From Syntrophaceae bacterium UBA4810 (GTDB lineage: Bacteria; Desulfobacterota; Syntrophia; Syntrophales; Smithellaceae), in the NCBI GenBank assembly GCA_002402545.1, contig DHGA01000108.1:2027-39859 (forward strand): a stretch of DNA of 37,833 bases, given 5' to 3'. A model generated the notes under the pieces. The model did no database searches. It was given only the letters and a program-made list of their open reading frames with translations, and was not told where the DNA came from. Positions 8,854-16,920 of this stretch are shown in pieces. Position numbers and translations under genes: made by a program. Each line of letters begins with the position of its first letter. Positions within the stretch are counted from its first letter, which is position 1.

Positions 8854-11800
8854 AAATACTGCGCTCACGATTTCTGACAACCACTGTGGTGATTTTATTT
8901 GTGTCTTCCATACCAGGCAGTTCCACCTCCGCGGAAATCCGCGGCAGAATAGTGGACCGCTGTTCGACGGTGGAACAATCTAATCCGTGCAGTTCCGAAC
9001 AAGACATGAAAGTTCTGATTGAGGCATCGGGACTTTCGGGAAGCGATGTTCAGATCATGCGCGATGCGGCAGGCAAAATGCCCGCCGGCTCGGCACGGAT
9101 CAAATCGGTCATGCGTGATGAAAAACGCGCTCCTCTTTTCGCGTCCGGCAGCGCTGTGATGTCTCCTGTTGTGCAAGCCCGTCTTGACGAACTTGCCGAT
9201 AAACTTAAGGGCAAACAGAACATAAAGATAGAAATCGCCGGTCACACCGATAATCAGCCGATCAGCAAAAGGTTGCAAAGTAAATTTGCGGATAATCAAA
9301 TGCTTTCCGAAGCGCGCGCCCTGGTGGTGGCCGCTTATTTTAAGAAAAAGCTGAATCTCGAATCATCGCAGATTGCCGTTATCGGAAAAGGCCAGAAAAG
9401 TCCCGTCGCCGATAACGATACTCCGGAAGGAATGGCCGCGAACCGGCGTGTGGAAATCCTCATTTGGTATGATGAGCCTAAGGATGTTCTGAAAGCTAAG
9501 ACAGGGAAATCTGTTTGTGGTGAAAGTGATCTTGATCCAGATGTTCCTTTTAACATTACCGTGGACGGCGCGCCGCTGGATTTAAGGAAAGGCGTAACTG
9601 AAGCAGATCGTCAGCGCTGTGCTGATGTGGCGCTAGAGCGGGCGGATATCCGGATTCACTATGATCCCCTGTCTGTCGCGCCGGCGCTCAATGTCTGGAC
9701 AACGCCTAACGGCGCATTGCGCAGCGCCCCGGTGTCATTTTACACTTATTCCAACTACGCTTTCTGGATAAAGAAGGCGGAGGTGCGCATTTTTGAAAAG
9801 GGCAAAACTTCTCAGCAGAAGCCTTACGCCGTTGTGCCGGTGAAAATCAACGAAGCCGCATTATGGAAAGTTCCCGCCGACGCTCCGGAAAAAGTTTACT
9901 TCCTGCTGCGAGTTTATGATGAGAAAGAACGTTTTGACGAAACTGCCGCCAAAGAACTCACTTTACCGGTATCGCGTAAAGCCCAAAAGGATGAGGAAAG
10001 CCCCGAGCGGGAAAAATTAATCGGTTACGGTGAAAACAGCAGGGTGATGGCCAACATTCCCGTTAAGGGAGGCAACATCACTATCGACGGCACCAAAGTC
10101 AAGGAAGGACAAAAGGTCACGGCGCTGGGACTGCAGGTTCCGGCGGATAAAAACGGCAAATTTGCCATGCGGCAGATAATGCCCTCCGGGCCTCATTCCA
10201 TCGATGTCGCGGTTACTGATAAAGACGGCCGCGGCATGGTTTACCGCCGCAATGTTTCAATTCCGGATAATGACTGGTTTTACATCGCCATAGCCGATCT
10301 GACTTTGGGCAGAAATTCTACTTCTGGACCCGCCAAATTGGTCACCACGGATGATAGCGATTATTACGACAACAAGACATATATCGATGGCCGCGGCGCC
10401 TTTTATCTCAAGGGAAAAATAAAGGGAGAATATCTGCTCACCGCCAGCGCCGATACGCGCGAGGGACAGCTTAAGGATCTTTTCAGTAATTTCGATTCCA
10501 AAGACCCCAACTATCTTTTGCGCCGCATCGATCCGGACATGTATTATCCTGTTTACGGCGACGACAGCACGATTGTTGATGACGCGCCCACGCAGGGAAA
10601 ATTTTACGTCAAACTGGAAAGAGGCAACTCTCACATCATGTGGGGTAATTTTCAGACGCAATGGACGGGCACGGAACTAACGCAGTACAGCCGCGGCCTT
10701 TACGGCGCGAACCTTTTATTTGTGCCGGACGCCGTCACAAAATACGGCGAGCGCAAATTATTTGTCAACGTTTTTGCCGCCGAGCCGGGAACGCTCGGCT
10801 CCCGCGAGGAATTCAGAGGCACGGGCGGTTCGCTCTATTATCTGCGTCACATGGATGTTACGCAGGGATCGGAACGAGTCTGGATGGAAATAAGAGACAA
10901 GGACTCCATGATGGTTCTGGAGCGCCGCGAGCTTGCTCCCGCGCAGGATTATGAAATAAATTATATACAGGGGCGGGTGATTCTGCGCAGTCCGCTTCCC
11001 TCAGTGGCGGATGGAACCGGCCTGGTGCAAACTGCCGTATTGAACGGACATCCGGTTTATTTGATTATCACCTACGAATATGTGCCCGGATTAACAGAAA
11101 TAGGAGACTGGGCGGGAGGTCTAAGGGCGACTTACTGGTTCAGCGATTATATTCGCCTTGGTGTAACCGGCTATCGTCAGGGCGATGATCAATCCCTGCA
11201 GCGATTGGAGGGTATCGATTTCATTCTCCGTTACCGGCCGGGAACATTTATCAAAGCTGAATACGCTCATTCCCGCGGCGCGGGTGTCGGCACGATGACT
11301 TCCATTACCGGTGGTTTTGGTTTTGGAACCCTGGTTGGTTCTGAGGCCGACAGCGCCCATGCCTGGCGTGTTGAAGGCGCGCTGGATTTGAGTGAAGTTA
11401 TTGAAGGCAAAAAAGGCAAAATATCTTCTTACTGGCAGAAAAGAGAACGTGGATTTTCCGGTCCGGGACAGGTAACGCTGGCCGGTGAAGAGGTGGAGCA
11501 GGTAGGCGCCGCAGCGCATCTGCCGATTGGCGATAAAACAACAGTTGATGTGAAAGCCGATCACCGTGACGCCGACAGCCAGAGATTTCAGGCGGTGGAG
11601 GGTTCGGTGGGCTATCAGGTTACGGATTCCGTAAAGGTATCCGTAGGCATCCGCGCCGATGACCGCAGGGTGACCGTGCCCAATGCCAGCCCGACTCTTT
11701 CTGAAGACGGCGACCGCACCGACGCGATTGCGCGCGTAGATTACCGCCCGGTGGCAAAAGTACAGCCCAAAGCTGAAAAAGAAGAAACTTCTGCGGCAGT

Positions 11801-13055
11801 GGCCAAAACAGAGGATCAAGCGGCAGGAGAAGATCAAAAACCGAGCGCCCCGCCCGCTCTAGTTTACGAGCCATGGGGGATTTATTTGTTCGGCCAAAAA
11901 ACAATAACACATTCCGGTGAGCGCCCCGAAAATGATCGTGTCGGTGTCGGGGGAGACTGGCAGGTAACGCCGCGTTTTAAAATCGGCGGCGAAGTTTCCA
12001 CAGGAAACGATGGTCTGGGCGGTAAAGCAACCGGTAATTATCGGATAGACGACCGCAGCAACGCGTATATGACCTACACCAATGAAACAGACCGTCCGGA
12101 TCTGGCCTACAGGGGAAGGATCGGCACGCTTGTCTTCGGCACCGATTACAAATTGTCCGATCAGGCGCGGATTTATTCTGAGTCGCGCTGGGCAGACGGC
12201 GCGGGGCCAAACAGTCTGGTGCAGGCGTTTGGTCTGGATCTGGCGCCTAATGATCGCTGGACGTACGGTATTAAAGCGGAAATCGGAACGGTGAGCGATG
12301 AAGTTTCCGGAGATATGGATCGCTATGCCGGCGGAGTTTCCGTCGCGTATAAATATAAAAACTTAAAATACGCTAGCGCGCTGGAGTACCGGCGCGAAAA
12401 AGGGACAATTGAAGACCGTAATACCTGGCTGATGAAAAATTCCATCGGCTATCAGGTAAATCCTTCGTGGCGGCTACTGGGCAAATTTAATTTTTCCCAC
12501 AGTCATTCTTCGCAGGGCTCGTTTTATGACGGCAATTATGTTGAGCTGGTTACCGGTGCCGCGCTGCGTCCGGTCACGCACGACCGCCTGAATATGCTCT
12601 TTAAATATACCTATTTTGAAAATGTGCCTTCGCCAGATCAATTGACCTCCTCCGGCATTATTGCCGATTACGCGCAGCGCAGCCATGTTTTTTCGATAGA
12701 CGCGATTTATGATCTTTTTCCCTGGCTTTCCGTGGGCGGCAAATACGGTTTGCGCGTGGGCGAAATCAGGGAAACCAAGGTTGCCGGCGACTGGTATTCG
12801 AGCACGGCGGATCTGATTGTTCTACGCGCCGATTTGCGTCTCATTCGCGAATGGGACGCCCTGATAGAAGCGCGTCGCCTGAAAGTTTATGAAGCGCATG
12901 ATGAAAGGATGGGTTTCCTGGTGGGAGTTTACCGCCATATAAACAAAAACTTCAAAATGGGCGTGGGATATAATTTTACCGATTTTTCCGACAATCTCAC
13001 GGATTTATCGTATCGTAGCCATGGATGGTTTATCAACGCCATCGCGACATTCTAG
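8850..13055 (+). CDS. outer-membrane protein: OmpA-like domain plus large C-terminal beta-barrel
   Basis: Exported protein of 1401 residues with a signal peptide at 1-28 (hydrophobic TTTVVILFVSSIPG, cleavage near TSA-EIRG). An OmpA/MotB-type peptidoglycan-binding domain spans about 105-205 (FASGSAVM, IEIAGHTDNQPI, LSEARALVV, AANRRVEILIWY). Ig-like beta segments follow. From about residue 480 to the end there is alternating aromatic/hydrophobic sequence with many Y, G and D turns, ending in the aromatic terminus INAIATF typical of barrels inserted by the BAM machinery. A short low-complexity acidic/alanine segment near 970-1010 may be a loop. The gene overlaps the DUF11 gene by four bases (ATGA). 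A plausible role is to anchor or export the DUF11 partner across the outer membrane; this is inference. I cannot match the barrel to a named transporter. Confidence 0.85.
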   Translation: MKILRSRFLTTTVVILFVSSIPGSSTSAEIRGRIVDRCSTVEQSNPCSSEQDMKVLIEASGLSGSDVQIMRDAAGKMPAGSARIKSVMRDEKRAPLFASGSAVMSPVVQARLDELADKLKGKQNIKIEIAGHTDNQPISKRLQSKFADNQMLSEARALVVAAYFKKKLNLESSQIAVIGKGQKSPVADNDTPEGMAANRRVEILIWYDEPKDVLKAKTGKSVCGESDLDPDVPFNITVDGAPLDLRKGVTEADRQRCADVALERADIRIHYDPLSVAPALNVWTTPNGALRSAPVSFYTYSNYAFWIKKAEVRIFEKGKTSQQKPYAVVPVKINEAALWKVPADAPEKVYFLLRVYDEKERFDETAAKELTLPVSRKAQKDEESPEREKLIGYGENSRVMANIPVKGGNITIDGTKVKEGQKVTALGLQVPADKNGKFAMRQIMPSGPHSIDVAVTDKDGRGMVYRRNVSIPDNDWFYIAIADLTLGRNSTSGPAKLVTTDDSDYYDNKTYIDGRGAFYLKGKIKGEYLLTASADTREGQLKDLFSNFDSKDPNYLLRRIDPDMYYPVYGDDSTIVDDAPTQGKFYVKLERGNSHIMWGNFQTQWTGTELTQYSRGLYGANLLFVPDAVTKYGERKLFVNVFAAEPGTLGSREEFRGTGGSLYYLRHMDVTQGSERVWMEIRDKDSMMVLERRELAPAQDYEINYIQGRVILRSPLPSVADGTGLVQTAVLNGHPVYLIITYEYVPGLTEIGDWAGGLRATYWFSDYIRLGVTGYRQGDDQSLQRLEGIDFILRYRPGTFIKAEYAHSRGAGVGTMTSITGGFGFGTLVGSEADSAHAWRVEGALDLSEVIEGKKGKISSYWQKRERGFSGPGQVTLAGEEVEQVGAAAHLPIGDKTTVDVKADHRDADSQRFQAVEGSVGYQVTDSVKVSVGIRADDRRVTVPNASPTLSEDGDRTDAIARVDYRPVAKVQPKAEKEETSAAVAKTEDQAAGEDQKPSAPPALVYEPWGIYLFGQKTITHSGERPENDRVGVGGDWQVTPRFKIGGEVSTGNDGLGGKATGNYRIDDRSNAYMTYTNETDRPDLAYRGRIGTLVFGTDYKLSDQARIYSESRWADGAGPNSLVQAFGLDLAPNDRWTYGIKAEIGTVSDEVSGDMDRYAGGVSVAYKYKNLKYASALEYRREKGTIEDRNTWLMKNSIGYQVNPSWRLLGKFNFSHSHSSQGSFYDGNYVELVTGAALRPVTHDRLNMLFKYTYFENVPSPDQLTSSGIIADYAQRSHVFSIDAIYDLFPWLSVGGKYGLRVGEIRETKVAGDWYSSTADLIVLRADLRLIREWDALIEARRLKVYEAHDERMGFLVGVYRHINKNFKMGVGYNFTDFSDNLTDLSYRSHGWFINAIATF

Positions 13056-13134
13056 TTTCTTATTACTGCCCGGTGGATGAGGCTATGCCATGTCTTCATC
13101 CATCGCGGCTCTATCTTCAGTCTCAAGTCTTTAC

Positions 13135-13169
13135 CCTTTAGCCTTCAGCCTTCGGCCTTCGGCCTTCAG
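13135..13169 (+). repeat. tandem heptamer repeat (CCTTCRG)x5
   Basis: Five back-to-back 7-bp units: CCTTTAG, CCTTCAG, CCTTCGG, CCTTCGG, CCTTCAG. It lies in the 239-bp gap after the barrel gene. No function is evident; slippage-prone tandem repeats of this kind can vary in copy number between strains. Confidence 0.85.
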
Positions 13170-13294
13170 TCTAAATTAATTTGACCCTGCCGTATTTTCG
13201 GTGTAGTCATATGATTATCCGGAAAATATGGGTTGTTGGATTTGTGCTTCTCGTAATTTTTCGGGGTTAACACCATAGAAAAAGGAGACAACCC

Positions 13295-13651
13295 ATGAAT
13301 GGAGCAGAGGGAACCAAAATAACTGAAGTCAAAGTAAATAAAGATAATCTGTATAAAGAAGAAACTTTTACCGATATGACTTTTGCCACCATCCGCTGTC
13401 TTACGCCAGTGAAAGTTGACGGCTCGATAGATGAAAATAGAGAGCGCATTTTTACCGGCATGACCCAGCTTATGTCACCCAAAGGACCAATTCCTATTCA
13501 GTGTGTTATTGAAGGCGCAAAGACGCTCAGCGAAGCTCTGGATAAACTACCCGAGGCTATTGATAAAACTGTTAAAGACATGATTGAAGAGGCCAAGGAA
13601 ATGCAGCGGCAGGAGGCATCGCGGATTATTGTTCCCGGCCAGGAAGACTAA
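13295..13651 (+). CDS. conserved-looking hypothetical protein, 118 aa
   Basis: I do not recognise a family. The protein has no signal peptide or membrane segment. The N-terminal half is predicted beta-rich (FTDMTFATIRCLTPVKVDGS) and the C-terminal half is a long helix (about residues 78-110: LSEALDKLPEAIDKTVKDM), with two cysteines at about 41 and 69. A good Shine-Dalgarno (AAAAAGGAGA at about 13279-13288) precedes the ATG. It is followed after 25 bp by an NTF2-like gene with its own ribosome-binding site, so the two may share a transcript. The beta-then-helix pattern suggests a small cytoplasmic protein, nothing more. Confidence 0.7.
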   Translation: MNGAEGTKITEVKVNKDNLYKEETFTDMTFATIRCLTPVKVDGSIDENRERIFTGMTQLMSPKGPIPIQCVIEGAKTLSEALDKLPEAIDKTVKDMIEEAKEMQRQEASRIIVPGQED

Positions 13652-13676
13652 CTCACCATATTTAAGAGGATGTTAC

Positions 13677-14066
13677 ATGATTAAAGACACAATGCAAGAA
13701 TGGCACAGGCTGGTTAAAGAAAAAGACGCGGCAGCGTTGGACAAAATCCTGGCGGAAAACGTTGTTTTTCATTCGCCAGTGGTGCACACGCCTCAGGCGG
13801 GGAAGCCCGTCACCAAGCTTTATCTTATCGCGGCGTTTCATGTTCTGAATAACGACACGTTCAAATACCTGCGTGAAGTTATTTCCGGCAACAATGCCGT
13901 TTTGGAATTTCACACCGTGATTGACGGCATTACCATCAACGGCGTGGATATGATTACCTGGGGTGAAGACGGCAGGATCATTGATTTCAAAGTAATGATT
14001 CGCCCGCTCAAGGCCATCAATCTGGTCCACAAAATGATGGGCGATATGCTGGAAAAAATAAAATAA
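13677..14066 (+). CDS. NTF2-like / SnoaL-type protein
   Basis: A 129-residue protein with the pattern of a cone-shaped NTF2-like fold: N-terminal helix (MQEWHRLVKEKDAAALDKIL), then AENVVFHSPV, a second helix, and beta strands VLEFHTVIDG, GVDMITWGEDGRIIDFKVMIRP. The motif with a tryptophan/glycine turn (W-GEDGRIIDFKV) is typical of SnoaL-type members. These bind or isomerise small hydrophobic ligands, but the substrate cannot be inferred. I chose the ATG at 13677 because AAGAGGA sits at 13664-13670, six bases upstream; a longer in-frame start at 13584 would overlap the preceding gene and lacks such a site. Confidence 0.8.
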   Translation: MIKDTMQEWHRLVKEKDAAALDKILAENVVFHSPVVHTPQAGKPVTKLYLIAAFHVLNNDTFKYLREVISGNNAVLEFHTVIDGITINGVDMITWGEDGRIIDFKVMIRPLKAINLVHKMMGDMLEKIK

Positions 14067-14134
14067 ACAATTTATCATTAAACCGATTTGTAATAACCGG
14101 TACCAAGATCGACAACAGACAGGAGGCAGTTTAT

Positions 14135-14572
14135 ATGATTTGTGTCAAAGACATACTAGAAGGCAAGGGCGGCAAGATTTATTCCATCTCGCCTTCGGCA
14201 ACAGTTTTTGAAGCCCTGCAGATGATGAGTGAAAAAGAGATCGGCGCTTTGGTCGTGATGGAAAACTCTAAAGTCGTCGGCATTATGTCAGAAAGAGATT
14301 ACGCCCGAAAAGTTATTCTTCTGGGGAAAACCTCCAGAGAAACCTCGGTAAAAGAAGTAATGTCCACCACTTTGTTTTCTGTCAAGCCTGAAGCGAAAGT
14401 GGAAGACGTGATGGTTCTGATGACAGGAAAGCACGTGCGGCATCTGCCTGTTTTCGAAAAGGATAAATTTGTTGGCATTATATCCATCGGCGACGTGGTA
14501 AAATCAATTATTTCCGATAAGAATTTCCTCATCAACCAGTTGAGTGAATATATCGCGGGTAAATATTATTAA
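14135..14572 (+). CDS. tandem CBS-domain protein
   Basis: A stand-alone CBS pair (Bateman module) of 145 residues. CBS1 covers about 8-62 (SATVFEALQMMSEKEIGALVVMEN, VGIMSERDYARKV) and CBS2 about 72-127 (VKEVMSTTLFSVKPEAKVEDVM, HVRHLPVFEKDKFVGIISIGDVV). Such proteins sense adenine nucleotides or SAM and regulate partner proteins; the ligand here is unknown. The conserved ERDY and GDVV elements at the ends of the domains are intact. AGGAGG lies about 10 bases before the ATG. No partner enzyme is fused, and neighbours on both sides are small unrelated genes. Confidence 0.92.
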   Translation: MICVKDILEGKGGKIYSISPSATVFEALQMMSEKEIGALVVMENSKVVGIMSERDYARKVILLGKTSRETSVKEVMSTTLFSVKPEAKVEDVMVLMTGKHVRHLPVFEKDKFVGIISIGDVVKSIISDKNFLINQLSEYIAGKYY

Positions 14573-14596
14573 AAAATGTAAATTTTCATTTCCTGA

Positions 14597-14612
14597 GGGA
14601 ACGTGCGTTCCC
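14597..14612. promoter_or_regulatory. perfect 7-bp dyad, possible operator
   Basis: GGGAACGTGCGTTCCC is a 7-bp perfect inverted repeat around a 2-bp centre, 50 bp before the start of the exported Sm-like gene. There is no T-tract, so it is a better fit to a protein-binding site than to a terminator. No binding regulator can be named. Confidence 0.4.
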
Positions 14613-14662
14613 GGCAGGCGCCGGTTGAAAGGCTATCAATAAAAACAAAAAAGGAGAGTCAT

Positions 14663-15013
14663 ATGAAAAAAGCAAAATTAATGTTATCAGCGGCATCAGT
14701 GACGGTGTTTTTGTTTGCGGCAATTTTCATAATATCTTCGGCTAACGCTCAGCCGCCCAGGCCGGAGCATGGTTTCCAGCCCAAGGCAAAATTTGAAGTT
14801 AATCGTACACTTCAAGATAATTTATTGAAACACACGGGCAAGGAAGTCGTTGTTCATCTGAATTCCGGCAAAACCCTGCAGGGAAATGTTGAGGCGGTAG
14901 GAACTCATCTTCTCCATCTGGAAAAGCTTGCCGGAGGCAGGGATTATTACGACGCTTTGATCCGTATTCAGGACATCAGCGCCATCGAAGCGAGAGCCAG
15001 AGGCGATAGATAA
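14663..15013 (+). CDS. exported Sm-like (LSm fold) small protein
   Basis: A 116-residue protein with a clear Sec signal peptide (MKKAKLML, hydrophobic core to about residue 26, cleavage near SANA-QPP). The mature part ends in an Sm-like module: LKHTGKEVVVHLNSGKTLQGNVEAV, with the Sm1-type G-K-V..HL.SG..L.G pattern, and a second short strand pair ending in IRIQDISAIEARA. Cytoplasmic Hfq/LSm proteins bind RNA; an exported version is more likely a periplasmic protein that reuses the fold, so no RNA role is claimed. The ATG at 14663 is preceded by AAGGAGA; an upstream in-frame ATG at 14603 would add 20 residues in front of the signal peptide and is rejected. A strong hairpin follows the stop. Confidence 0.78.
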   Translation: MKKAKLMLSAASVTVFLFAAIFIISSANAQPPRPEHGFQPKAKFEVNRTLQDNLLKHTGKEVVVHLNSGKTLQGNVEAVGTHLLHLEKLAGGRDYYDALIRIQDISAIEARARGDR

Positions 15014-15019
15014 ATAAAC

Positions 15020-15064
15020 AAAGGGGTTGGGCTTGAAAAATAATGATTCAAGCCCGGCCCCTTT
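15020..15064 (+). terminator. strong hairpin, likely transcription terminator
   Basis: An 18-base arm AAAGGGGTTGGGCTTGAA (15020-15037) pairs with TTCAAGCCCGGCCCCTTT (15047-15064) with a single internal mismatch zone and a 9-base loop. It starts six bases after the stop of the exported Sm-like gene. The following T-run is short, so termination strength is uncertain. Confidence 0.7.
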
Positions 15065-15220
15065 CGTTCCATGACTTTGCCAATATAGTGATGATGCCGC
15101 TGAGTTTCCTTTTCTATATATTTACTCACAACGGGCATTAGATATTTAGGCGCCCAACATTCCACTTGCATTTTTTTATCCTAAAAAACATAATATAATG
15201 TCCTTAACAGGAGAAACGAT

Positions 15221-15997
15221 ATGGGTGCCATTAAAGATATTGTTGATCTTCTTACGCAGCTCAATAATATTATACAAAAGATTCAGGCATCGATGCTGGC
15301 GGTTCATGATGAAAACGCGGCAAGGGCGTCTGAAATCTCTGACTTGAAAAAGCAGATACTTGCGCTTGAAAAAAAGTATTCTTCATTAGAGATAACGCAT
15401 CTCTCGCCCCGGGAAAAAGCTGCTGCTGAAATATTGCGGGATGAATCGGAAAATGTTGATGATAACGAGTCCGCGTCGCAAGAAGTATTTTCTTCCAGGA
15501 AATTGCAGAATATAGCAAAATTTCTGGAGGAAAAGTTTTCCTCGCCCAAAGAAAAAATATCTGCTGAAAAAATAGCGGATAAATTCATCTTTATTAAAGA
15601 CGCGAATACCGCGCCTCCAGAAGTATCTTCCGTTGAGATGCAGGATAAACCGGAGTTTGTTGATGAGAAAAAGCTCGCGACACAGGAAGTATCTTCCGCT
15701 GAAGAATTAACGGATAAAACCGAGGTTATTGAGGAGCAGCCGCCCGCGCCCAGAGAAAAAACCGCCGCCGAGATTTTACAGGAGAAATACGAATTTGTTA
15801 AAAAATTTGGCATCTATCAATCTAAAGAATCCGGGCGGTATTTTTGCGCCGCTTGTTTAATGAACAATATTGAATCTCCTTTAACGGAGAAACTATCCGG
15901 GTGGCAATGCGGATTAAAAGATTGCGGCCAGTTTTATATCAAGCCGGGATATAAGGAACCAAAACGCAAGCGTCATAATAAGTATTTACAATGGTAA
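15221..15997 (+). CDS. coiled-coil protein with C-terminal zinc ribbon
   Basis: A 258-residue protein of no family I can name. The N-terminus (about 5-55) is a coiled coil. The middle is a charged linker with three degenerate copies of a motif, SPREKAAAEIL (62-72), SPKEKISAEKIADK (108-121) and APREKTAAEILQEK (176-189), separated by EVSS-containing acidic stretches. The C-terminus holds a four-cysteine zinc ribbon (C209, C212, C230, C235) and ends in a basic patch (KPGYKEPKRKRHNK). This looks like an oligomerising scaffold with a nucleic-acid- or protein-binding tip; that is inference. AGGAGA precedes the ATG by about six bases. The gene overlaps the sirtuin start by 7 bp, which points to co-translation and a possible functional link. 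Confidence 0.8.
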   Translation: MGAIKDIVDLLTQLNNIIQKIQASMLAVHDENAARASEISDLKKQILALEKKYSSLEITHLSPREKAAAEILRDESENVDDNESASQEVFSSRKLQNIAKFLEEKFSSPKEKISAEKIADKFIFIKDANTAPPEVSSVEMQDKPEFVDEKKLATQEVSSAEELTDKTEVIEEQPPAPREKTAAEILQEKYEFVKKFGIYQSKESGRYFCAACLMNNIESPLTEKLSGWQCGLKDCGQFYIKPGYKEPKRKRHNKYLQW

Positions 15998-16806
15998 ATG
16001 AGCAGAGTACGGATGAGTTAATTTCCAAAACAGCCGAGCTGATAATTAATAGCAAACACGCCGTCGCGCTGACGGGCGCGGGTATGTCCACAGAATCGGG
16101 CATTGCCGATTTCCGCGGCCCGAACGGCATCTGGACAAAAAACCCCGATGCCGAAAGACAGGCGTATCAGAGTTATTTCCGTTTTCAGCAGGATCCCAGG
16201 CAATACTGGATAGAGCGCATGACGGGCACATCTTGGATTCATGAGCTGACCAAAGCCCAGCCCAATCCCGGGCATTTTGCCCTGGCCGATCTGGAAAAGA
16301 TGTCGCTTCTGAAATGCATCGTCACCCAGAATATCGACAACCTGCACCAGAAAGCGGGCAATAAGAGTGTTTTGGATTATCACGGCAATATTTCTTTGCT
16401 GCGCTGTTTTTCCTGCGATACCCGGTATGACCCTGCCCAATACGAACTTGACCAGCTGCTGGCCGAAGACCGCCTGCCGCCTTACTGCAAAAAGTGCAAT
16501 GGCGTGCTCAAATCCGATGTTGTCCATTTTCACGAGGCCATTCCCCCGGACGTTTCCACCGAAAGCCAGGCGCAGGTGGGCAAATGCGATGTAATGCTCA
16601 TTTGCGGCACTTCGGCGGTGGTTTATCCCTTTGCCATGCTGCCTCGAATTGCCAAACAATATCCATCAAAGCAGAAAACAATCATTGTGGAAATCAACGC
16701 CGAACCCACGCCGCTGACCCAGGAAGGCATTTCTGATTACCTGATACAGGGAAAAACCGGCACCATCCTGCCGAAAATTGTGGAAGAGGTTAAAAAGAGA
16801 AGCTAA
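15991..16806 (+). CDS. cobB: SIR2-family NAD-dependent protein deacylase
   Basis: Sirtuin of 271 residues. It removes acyl groups from lysine using NAD+. Visible signatures are GAGMSTESGIADFRG (30-43 region) for NAD binding, TQNIDNLHQKAG (112-123), the catalytic histidine H131 in YHGN, zinc cysteines C139, C142, C166 and C169, GTSAVVYP (206-213) and EINAE (224-228). The usual VVFFGE strand reads VVHFHE here, a small deviation next to the acyl-lysine channel. The start overlaps the zinc-ribbon gene by 7 bp. The symbol cobB is given by family; substrate class (acetyl, succinyl) is not decidable. Two decayed copies of the 3' end of a gene like this one occur at 30.2-30.65 kb. Confidence 0.93.
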   Translation: MVNEQSTDELISKTAELIINSKHAVALTGAGMSTESGIADFRGPNGIWTKNPDAERQAYQSYFRFQQDPRQYWIERMTGTSWIHELTKAQPNPGHFALADLEKMSLLKCIVTQNIDNLHQKAGNKSVLDYHGNISLLRCFSCDTRYDPAQYELDQLLAEDRLPPYCKKCNGVLKSDVVHFHEAIPPDVSTESQAQVGKCDVMLICGTSAVVYPFAMLPRIAKQYPSKQKTIIVEINAEPTPLTQEGISDYLIQGKTGTILPKIVEEVKKRS

Positions 16807-16920
16807 AAGTAAGATATCAGAATGTAAAATAAACGCGTAAGAGTTAAGCTGAAAATATTTATTTTCTTATTCATCTAAAACCAAAAGTTTTTAATCGCAA
16901 ATGAGAAAGAGCATAAAATT

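Noticed and set aside
8044..8880. 278-codon open frame on the minus strand inside the DUF11 gene
   Set aside because: It is the reverse shadow of a strongly biased coding region; no ribosome-binding site or recognisable domain, and the plus-strand frame is clearly real.
11121..11837. 238-codon minus-strand frame inside the barrel gene
   Set aside because: Shadow frame; composition rich in H, R and C as expected from antisense translation.
13074..13102. 7-bp perfect stem TGGATGA/TCATCCA after the barrel gene
   Set aside because: Considered as a terminator, but the stem is weak and not followed by a T-run.
13211..13270. 19-residue hydrophobic frame MIIRKIWVVGFVLLVIFRG
   Set aside because: No ribosome-binding site and too short to judge; could be the remains of a membrane protein start.
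14968..15171. 67-codon minus-strand frame starting MQVECWAPKYLM
   Set aside because: The frame runs through the terminator hairpin and back into the Sm-like gene; no ribosome-binding site. A small gene relic cannot be excluded, but support is too thin.
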